Under the pieces are notes generated by a model. That model made no database searches. It was given only the letters and a program-made list of their open reading frames with translations, and was not told where the DNA came from. Of a DNA stretch of 39,479 bases, positions 33,827 to 39,479 are shown in pieces (position 1 is the first letter of the stretch; the number at the start of each line of letters is the position of its first letter). The translations under genes were made by a program, and so were the position numbers. The stretch spans positions 1-39,479 of the forward strand of contig CAJXRZ010000057.1 in the NCBI GenBank assembly GCA_913060515.1, in the 5' to 3' direction. The stretch comes from an uncultured Pseudomonadota bacterium (GTDB taxonomy: Bacteria; Myxococcota_A; UBA796; CAJQPC01).

Positions 33827-35151
33827 TGCTGCTGGCTCTGGCAGCCTGTGACACCGGCCCCCCAGTGCAGGCGCCGCCAGAGGTCTCTGAACAGACGGAG
33901 ACGGTGGTCTTGGTCATCGGATGCACCTTCCGTGCGGACCGCACCAGCGTCTACGGGAACACCCGGGAGACCACGCCCTACCTGCAGGCCCTGGCAGAGA
34001 AGGGCGTTGTGATGGAAGACATGATCAGCACGGCCCCGTGGACGCGTCCGGCGGTGGCCAGCCTGATCAGCGGGCAGTACCCGGCGCGTCTTGGGGTGGA
34101 CGATGAGCTCTCGGAGTTCAACTCGAACCGGGGGCTACATCCCGGCGTGGTGACCGTGGCCGAGCGCTTTCAGGACGCTGGCTGGACAACCGTGGGTGCT
34201 ACGGCAAATCCGAATGCAAACGCCATCTTTGGCATGGCGCAGGGCTTCGATTCCTACCACGAGGCCAGCGGCCTTTGGCGGGAGGGCTACCTGAAGGTGG
34301 ACGGAGAGCAGCTGCTGGATGGCTGGCAGGCAGAGGCGGAGGCGGTTCAGGGCAAGCTCTTCACGCAGCTTGTCGTGGTGGATTCCCACAAGCCCTTCCC
34401 GCCCGAGGCGGCCCAACCCCGTGGATTCGGGCTGGGCGTGTTCGTGAAGCCAAGGTTGCTGGACCGCTACGATGCGGCGCTGCGTGTTCTAGACCGGACC
34501 CTGGCAGACCTGGATCGGCGCTTGGCGGAGATGGGCCGCTCCGATCGACTCCTGGTGGTCATTGGAGACCACGGCGAAGGCCTCAATGAGCCGCTGTGGG
34601 CTGGACATGCCCACGGACGCTTTCTCTACGACGGCACGCTCAAGGTTCCATGGGTGATGCATGGACCGGGGGTGCCCCAGGGGCTGCGCGTGGGTGGCCT
34701 GGCCTCGTCTGTGGATCTCCATCCAAGCTTGTTGGACTTGGCCGGTATTCCCCTGAACGCGGAGCTCGATGGCGCAAGCGTCGTCCCTGCCTTCTCCCGA
34801 GAGCCCGCACGTACGGACAGGGAGATGGTCTTCTCGGAGACCTACTTTGCCGCGGACCACCGACAGCGCGTGACCACCTCGGAGTGGAGCCTTCTCTTGA
34901 CCCAGCAGGGGTTGATTCCACGGGGCAGCACCGAGCTCTACGAGCGCGGGGACCTGGACCAGATTCACAGCTTGCATGCGGACAATCCGGACATCGTCGA
35001 GGAGCTCTCGGCCAAGGCTGCTGCGCTCAGTGAGCTGCTGGTCTCCGAGCGGCAAATCCTGCAGCTCAAGCCTCTGGATCCGGCGCTGATGCGCTCTCTG
35101 GAAGCCTTGGGCTACGTAGATGAGCGGCCAGCACCCGAAGCTGCGCCTTAG
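33820..35151 (+). CDS. Sulfatase-like (alkaline phosphatase superfamily) lipoprotein
   Basis: 443 residues from ATG 33820; GTG 33811 and ATG 33826 are other options, and all overlap the dioxygenase gene. Lipobox ALAAC (Cys10). Sulfatase-family landmarks: RADRTSVYGNTRETTPYLQALAEKG, APWTRPAVASLISGQYPARLG, GDHGEGLNEP...GHAHGRFLYDG and the C-terminal SLEALGYVDE. Thr75 replaces the formylglycine Cys or Ser. In addition the first metal-binding Asp of the usual D-T-x-R-A-D motif is Cys36 (IGCTFRAD). It may have altered metal use or be inactive. It resembles the protein at 8474-9697 in layout. It overlaps the convergent kinase gene by 4 bp. Confidence 0.87.
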   Translation: MLMLLALAACDTGPPVQAPPEVSEQTETVVLVIGCTFRADRTSVYGNTRETTPYLQALAEKGVVMEDMISTAPWTRPAVASLISGQYPARLGVDDELSEFNSNRGLHPGVVTVAERFQDAGWTTVGATANPNANAIFGMAQGFDSYHEASGLWREGYLKVDGEQLLDGWQAEAEAVQGKLFTQLVVVDSHKPFPPEAAQPRGFGLGVFVKPRLLDRYDAALRVLDRTLADLDRRLAEMGRSDRLLVVIGDHGEGLNEPLWAGHAHGRFLYDGTLKVPWVMHGPGVPQGLRVGGLASSVDLHPSLLDLAGIPLNAELDGASVVPAFSREPARTDREMVFSETYFAADHRQRVTTSEWSLLLTQQGLIPRGSTELYERGDLDQIHSLHADNPDIVEELSAKAAALSELLVSERQILQLKPLDPALMRSLEALGYVDERPAPEAAP

Positions 35152-36557
35152 GCCGCCTCGGCCATTGGAGTGGCCCGAGGCAGGGTGATGCTCGCCCGGG
35201 TGCCGCCACCTGGGGCCTCGGTGAGTGCAAAGCTCCCACCGCAAGCCTTTGCCAGGCGAGGAACCAGGGTCAGTCCCAGTCCCAGTCCGTCCTGGGCGCG
35301 GGTGCTGCGCTCGTCGCCGACCTCGAAGAGGCCCAGCTTTGGGATGCAGCTGGGTCCAGCGCCGCGGTCGTCTACTTCGACCACTGGGCCGAGCAGACCC
35401 GCGTGAGCACGAAGGGAGACGCGGCCCTCTCCGTGCTTGAAGGCGTTGTCCAAGAGCGAGCGAAGCATCTGTACCAGGCGCTTGGGGTCGACCTCGCAGT
35501 CCAGCTCGGTGGGCAACTCAAGCTGCAGCTCCCGCCCTTCCCGCTGGGCCCGTGCATAGAAGCTCTGGGCCACGCCATGAAGGAGCTGTGGCAGCGCGAC
35601 GCGCTCGGGCGTCAGTGCCATTGCCTCACCGTCGAGGTTGGACAAATCCAGCAAGCCCTCCAGAGTGGTGAGCAGCTCCCAGCCGGCCTCCTGTCCTCCT
35701 TGCAGCAGGGCGTTGCGCTCCACCTTGTCCTCTTCGCCCTGGGCCAACTCCAGCATGGTCACGCACTGGTGGATGGGGGTGCGCAGCTCGTGGCTGAGGC
35801 GCCTGAGGAAGGCGTTCCGTACCCGAAGTGCATCTTCAGCCGCAGCGCGGGCGTCCAGTGCCTCTTCACGGGCGCGCTTGGCGTCCGAGAGCTGCCGCTC
35901 CATCAGCTCGTTCTGTTGGCCCAGCTCTTCCAGCGCCGCGCGATGGCCCCGGAGACCGCGCAGCCACACACGAAAGCGGCCCACCACCGTCAGCCTGGCT
36001 TGGTGAATGTCCATGAACGCGGTGCGCTCATCCAGGACTTGGAAGGAGGTCTCCACGTCGTCACCAAGAAGACGGAAGGTGGCCAGGTTTCCGGCCTTGC
36101 ACATCTTGAGGAAGCCCAGACATGGCGCCAGGGGCTCTGGGATGTGCAGCCAGAGTCGGGTGTGGTGGTCGCTGACGTGCTCGATGTTCGAAGCGATGGC
36201 CGGAAAGATGCGCACGCCGGAGATCTTGGACATCGCGGTCATGGCCGCTGCAGGGTCCGGGGACATGCACACCAAGCGCATGGCGATGCCTGAGCCGCCG
36301 GATTGGTAGCCCAACATCAGGTCGGCGATGAGAGACTCAATGCGGTTGGGGGTGATCCGTGGCTCGGCGATGTTCATGACCCGAGCAAAGTCGTCCCAGG
36401 GCATCTCGTCGGGCAGCTTCTTCGGATCCAGGCCCACCTCTTCGGGGGTCAGCCCCAGAGTGGGCAGGAATCCCAGAGTCAGGTCCAAGGCAGCTCGGCG
36501 GACTACGGGTCGAAAGCTGCCATGTAGAGGCAGGTCGGGTCGCTGATGAATGTGCAC
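35148..36557 (-). CDS. Soluble sensor histidine kinase with AraC-type N-terminal domain
   Basis: 469 residues from GTG 36557, chosen because GGAGG lies 5 nt upstream; an earlier in-frame GTG at 36572 lacks a well-placed site. Residues about 8-175 (RRAALDLTLGFLPTLGLTPEEVGLD... and GYQSGGSGIAMRLVCMSPDPAAAMTAM) resemble the ligand-binding region at the N-terminus of some AraC-like regulators (PF12625 type); this is a tentative match. A coiled coil (about 200-245) leads to RLSHELRTP (His256). The ATPase domain has SLLDNAFKH, DDRGAGP and DGLGLGLTLV. There is no receiver and no membrane segment. The partner regulator is not in the window. Confidence 0.9.
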   Translation of the reverse strand: MHIHQRPDLPLHGSFRPVVRRAALDLTLGFLPTLGLTPEEVGLDPKKLPDEMPWDDFARVMNIAEPRITPNRIESLIADLMLGYQSGGSGIAMRLVCMSPDPAAAMTAMSKISGVRIFPAIASNIEHVSDHHTRLWLHIPEPLAPCLGFLKMCKAGNLATFRLLGDDVETSFQVLDERTAFMDIHQARLTVVGRFRVWLRGLRGHRAALEELGQQNELMERQLSDAKRAREEALDARAAAEDALRVRNAFLRRLSHELRTPIHQCVTMLELAQGEEDKVERNALLQGGQEAGWELLTTLEGLLDLSNLDGEAMALTPERVALPQLLHGVAQSFYARAQREGRELQLELPTELDCEVDPKRLVQMLRSLLDNAFKHGEGRVSLRAHAGLLGPVVEVDDRGAGPSCIPKLGLFEVGDERSTRAQDGLGLGLTLVPRLAKACGGSFALTEAPGGGTRASITLPRATPMAEAA

Positions 36558-36667
36558 CTTGGCCTCCGTCACGGGTGGGTCACTACCTCCACCCTTTCGG
36601 AAAGATGGGTCCCAGCGATGAGGGGTCAGAGCAGATAGGAGGCGCGCAAATCCAGGAGATCTCCATC

Positions 36668-37489
36668 ATGGTCGTACTCATCACCGGCTGCCGTTCCGGC
36701 TTTGGTCTACTCGCAGCGGTGGAGGCTGCGCGTCGAGGACACAGGGTCTACGCCGGGTTCCGGGATCTATCCACCAAAGATGGGCTGGTTGAGGCTGCTG
36801 GTGATCTGCCGGTCTTTCCCATTCAGCTCGATGTGACCGATCCTGAGCAGCGGGAGACTGCTGTGCAGAAGATCATGGAGATCGAGGGTCGGATCGATGC
36901 CTTGGTGAACAACGCTGGCGTGGCTCTGGGCGGGTATTTGGAGCAGATCGAGGAGGATGAGATGCGCCGCGTGCTCGAGGTCAACCTCATCGCATTGTGG
37001 GCGCTGACCAACCAGGTCCTGCCCCACATGCGAGGCCAGGGTGCTGGAACCATCGTGAACGTCAGCTCCATCTCCGGGCGCTTGGCCTTGCCCGGCCTGG
37101 GCGCCTATGCCGCCTCCAAGTTTGCCTTGGAAGGCATGAGTGAGGCCCTTCGCCATGAGGTGAAGCCCTTCGGCGTGCGTGTGTGCTTGATCGAGCCGGG
37201 CCCATACAAGACCGACATTCTTGGGCGAAACCGCACTCTCTGCCGCCGCGCGACGGAGGAGGGCCCCTACCGGCCCTACACCGAGAAGGCCGAGCAGCTC
37301 TTCGACAACATCGCAACGACGGCTGGGGATCCGATGGACGTGGCCAACGAGATCGTGGCCCTGTGTGAGGCCAAGCGTCCGCCCCTTCGTACGGTCATGG
37401 GACCCAGTGCGCGGCTGCGTGTTCTGCTCAAGCGCTATGGCCCCTGGGGTCTGCTCGAGACAATGATCTCACGTGCCACGACGCCCTGA
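36668..37489 (+). CDS. Short-chain dehydrogenase/reductase (SDR)
   Basis: 273 residues from ATG 36668 (AGGAG 9 nt upstream). Classical SDR motifs: cofactor loop TGCRSGFG (6-13), LDVTD, NNAG, the catalytic Ser in VSSISG and YAASK (Tyr and Lys), and EPGPYKTDI after the active site. The layout matches retinol-dehydrogenase-like or 17-beta-HSD-like bacterial SDRs using NAD(P). The C-terminus is hydrophobic and basic and could lie on the membrane. The substrate is unknown. The kinase gene is divergent, 110 bp away; that gap shows no clear promoter. A hairpin follows the stop. Confidence 0.93.
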   Translation: MVVLITGCRSGFGLLAAVEAARRGHRVYAGFRDLSTKDGLVEAAGDLPVFPIQLDVTDPEQRETAVQKIMEIEGRIDALVNNAGVALGGYLEQIEEDEMRRVLEVNLIALWALTNQVLPHMRGQGAGTIVNVSSISGRLALPGLGAYAASKFALEGMSEALRHEVKPFGVRVCLIEPGPYKTDILGRNRTLCRRATEEGPYRPYTEKAEQLFDNIATTAGDPMDVANEIVALCEAKRPPLRTVMGPSARLRVLLKRYGPWGLLETMISRATTP

Positions 37490-37509
37490 ACTACTGCCCC
37501 TGCGGTAGT
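37490..37509 (+). terminator. Hairpin directly after the SDR stop codon
   Basis: ACTACTGC (37490-37497) pairs with GCGGTAGT (37502-37509) with one G-T pair and a 4-nt loop. It starts at the base after the TGA. There is no T-run downstream, so the terminator call is moderate. Confidence 0.5.
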
Positions 37510-37574
37510 GTGAGTACAAACACTGACCCGGGCTTCCATCAGGCATGCTTCGGGGACCGAGCTGGAGCTGTGAG

Positions 37575-39479
37575 ATGAAGCGAATCAATCTGGTCGTGGG
37601 CGCACTTGGCCTTTTTGCTCTTCCAAACGTGGCTCTCGCCGCTTGCGGCGATGGAACACTGGACACAGGGGAGACCTGCGACGATGGCAACACCACGTCG
37701 CTGGATGGTTGTGACTCTGTCTGTGCGGTTGAAGCGGGCTACGAGTGCGTGGAGGCGACCTTCGCTTTGGACTTTGCCGAGCGCTTGGCCACCGATGGCG
37801 GCAGCGGCCCGTCTTGGACGCTGAGCTCAGACAAGCGCACGGTGACCCAGTCGGTCAACTCCGACGCTGGCGTCTACATGTCCTCGCTCCCGGCCACCGG
37901 GGTGACCATTGAGATGGACATCGCGGTGAACACCACCTCGGACGATGACTTCAATGGCTTTGTCATCGGCTACGAAACCGGGGAGAAGACGGCCACCTCA
38001 CCGGAGTGGATCCTCTTCGACTGGAAGCAGGGGACCCAGAACAACAGCTGCACGAGCGGCTCAGGCGCGGGCGCCAAGGGCACAGCCCTGATGCTGGTGG
38101 ACGGTCCCATCAGCTCCTACCGGGACCTCTGGTGTCACCAGAACAACGTCAACGAGTTCGCGCGCGGCAGCAGCTATGGCAGCACCGGCTGGTCAGACAA
38201 CACCACCTACACCATCCAGGTCACCTACACGACCTCCCAGATCGACATCTATGTCGATGGCACCCTGGACTTCTCGGTCATTCCGTCCGATGCGGGATTG
38301 ACAGCGTTTCCCACCGGAAACTTCGGCTTCTACACCCTCTCCCAGGCCAGCAACAGCTTCTCTCTGGTCTCTCCAGATGAGGGCCTGAGCGTCTGCGCAG
38401 AGCTCGACTCCGACGGCGACGGTCTGACCGACCCTGTGGAGATCGCAGCCGGCCTGGATGAGACCAGCACGGACTCGGACGGCGACGGCATCGATGACCG
38501 CACCGAGTACGGCGACCCTACGGGCAGCGGCACCGACACGGACGGTGACGGCATCATCGACGGCCTGGACAGCGACGATGACGGGGACGGCGTCGACACC
38601 GCGGACGAGATCTACGACGGCGAGACCGATCCAGCCAACCAAGACAGCGACGGTGACGGAACCGCCGACTACTTGGACGAAGACGACGACGGTGACGGTG
38701 TGAACACCGAGGACGAGGTCAGCGGCACCAACACCGACCCCGCCGCCGAGGACACGGACGGGGACACCACCCCCAACTACCTGGACCTGGACGATGACGG
38801 CGACGGCATCGACTCCGAAGACGAGGTCTACGACGGAACCACCGACCCCCTGCTGCAGGACAGCGATGGGGACGGGGTCCCTGACTTTATGGACGTCGAT
38901 GACGACGGGGACGGGGTCAACACCACCCTGGAGGACATCGACGGCGACGGGAACCCCGACGACGACAGCGATGGCGATAGCATCCCGGACTACCTGGATG
39001 AAGACGACGACGGCGACGGTGTCAACACCGAGGACGAGGTCAGCGGCACCAACACCGATCCCACCGCGGAAGACACCGACGGCGACCTGTTGCCCAACTA
39101 CCTGGACGAGGACGACGACGGCGACGGCGTCGACAGTGAGGACGAGGCCTACGACGGCGTCACGGATCCACTGCTCCAGGACACGGACGGAGACGGCATC
39201 CCCGACTTCATGGACACCGACGACGACGGTGATGGCATCGAGAGCATCGATGAGGACATCGACGGCGACGGCGATCCCACCGACGATGACAGCGATGGGG
39301 ACGGCACCGCTGACTACCTGGATGTCGACGACGACGGGGACGGGGTGAACACCGAGGACGAGGTCACCGGCACCAACACCGATCCTGCGGACGAGGACAC
39401 CGACGGCGACACGGTGCCGAACTACTTGGATGAGGACGATGACGGGGACGGCGTCGACACCGCGGACGAGACCTACGGC
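37575..39479 (+). CDS. Secreted thrombospondin-like protein (partial, runs off the window)
   Basis: At least 635 residues, open at the window end; ATG has GGAG 7 nt upstream. MKRINLVVGALGLFALPNVALA is a normal Sec signal, cleaved before ACGDG. CGDGTLDTGETCDDGN...CDSVCAVEAGYEC is a DUF4215-like Cys-rich repeat. Residues about 65-275 resemble the thrombospondin C-terminal lectin-like domain (PF05735): DDFNGFVIGYET and ILFDWKQGTQ parallel DDYAGFVFGYQ and VVMWKQVTQ of animal thrombospondins. Thrombospondin type-3 Ca-binding repeats (DxDGDGxxDxxD) then continue to the end. Such type-3 arrays bind many Ca2+ ions and form rigid stalks. The order, lectin-like domain before type-3 repeats, is the reverse of animal thrombospondins. 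A surface-attached adhesin or stalk is likely. Confidence 0.9.
   Translation, partial: MKRINLVVGALGLFALPNVALAACGDGTLDTGETCDDGNTTSLDGCDSVCAVEAGYECVEATFALDFAERLATDGGSGPSWTLSSDKRTVTQSVNSDAGVYMSSLPATGVTIEMDIAVNTTSDDDFNGFVIGYETGEKTATSPEWILFDWKQGTQNNSCTSGSGAGAKGTALMLVDGPISSYRDLWCHQNNVNEFARGSSYGSTGWSDNTTYTIQVTYTTSQIDIYVDGTLDFSVIPSDAGLTAFPTGNFGFYTLSQASNSFSLVSPDEGLSVCAELDSDGDGLTDPVEIAAGLDETSTDSDGDGIDDRTEYGDPTGSGTDTDGDGIIDGLDSDDDGDGVDTADEIYDGETDPANQDSDGDGTADYLDEDDDGDGVNTEDEVSGTNTDPAAEDTDGDTTPNYLDLDDDGDGIDSEDEVYDGTTDPLLQDSDGDGVPDFMDVDDDGDGVNTTLEDIDGDGNPDDDSDGDSIPDYLDEDDDGDGVNTEDEVSGTNTDPTAEDTDGDLLPNYLDEDDDGDGVDSEDEAYDGVTDPLLQDTDGDGIPDFMDTDDDGDGIESIDEDIDGDGDPTDDDSDGDGTADYLDVDDDGDGVNTEDEVTGTNTDPADEDTDGDTVPNYLDEDDDGDGVDTADETYG
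38667..39479 (+). repeat. 107-108-codon super-repeat of type-3 motifs
   Basis: The block starting DYLDxDDDGDGVNTEDEV begins at 38667, 38988 and 39312 (321 and 324 bp apart). It contains PNYLD, TDPLLQD and PDFMD sub-blocks in fixed order. The third copy is cut by the window end. Nucleotide similarity between copies is high. Confidence 0.88.

Noticed and set aside
37606-37824. 72-codon plus-strand frame
   Set aside because: It lies within the first part of the thrombospondin-like gene in another frame; the frame from 37575 has a signal peptide and domain motifs.
1-39479. tRNA, rRNA, CRISPR arrays, insertion sequences or integrase genes
   Set aside because: None were recognised on reading. A tRNAscan or Infernal run would settle small RNAs.

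Overview
The window is GC-rich and densely coding. It has no rRNA, tRNA, CRISPR or insertion sequence that I can see. The protein families (MopE-type DNDCDG repeats, DUF4215-like Cys-rich repeats, thrombospondin type-3 repeats, many small lipoproteins, many hybrid histidine kinases, a Fis-type sigma54 activator) suggest a Myxococcota-like bacterium, probably a metagenome-assembled contig. This placement is inferred from gene content only. The first 48 bases are Illumina Nextera adapter, so the contig end is partly artificial.

Layout. 100-6796: two hybrid histidine kinases flank a minus-strand pair of medium-chain dehydrogenases. 6886-9697: a MopE-repeat/propeller lipoprotein and a divergent sulfatase-like lipoprotein. 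9685-13426: a tandem duplicate of PAS-PAS-kinase-receiver proteins. 13571-16553: an MTH1-like Nudix hydrolase, an unknown Ser/Lys-rich protein, a glycerophosphodiesterase and a small secreted protein. 16555-22361: a tightly overlapping five-gene operon on the minus strand (thioredoxin-like lipoprotein, small lipoprotein, MauG-type diheme peroxidase, pentaheme cytochrome, multicopper oxidase). 22616-28284: an ATP-grasp ligase, a heavy-metal-binding lipoprotein, a sigma54 two-component system, a TlpA-like thioredoxin and an NHL-type lipoprotein. 28385-39479: a giant MopE/FG-GAP lipoprotein, a SUMF1-like lipoprotein, a cysteine dioxygenase, a second sulfatase-like lipoprotein, a histidine kinase, an SDR, and a large secreted thrombospondin-like protein that runs off the window.

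The most interesting region is 16555-28284. The 12-mer AGACTATTGTGA occurs identically upstream of the five-gene redox operon (22445-22456, minus) and upstream of the NHL lipoprotein (27064-27075, plus). In both places a second AGACTATT follows exactly 20 bp after the first. An 11/12 match sits inside a 16-bp palindrome (24010-24025) upstream of a sigma54-type promoter that precedes the NtrC-family regulator gene. I infer a small regulon, possibly sensing copper or redox stress outside the inner membrane. It would join copper-type (multicopper oxidase, HMBD lipoprotein), heme-type and thioredoxin-type exported proteins with their own two-component system.

Other notable points: most lipoproteins here have 7-11 residues before the lipobox Cys and no basic n-region; the SUMF1-like protein lacks the catalytic cysteines, and both sulfatase-like proteins have Thr where formylglycine would be; paired Cys losses occur in the MopE repeats; tail-to-tail and start/stop gene overlaps are frequent.
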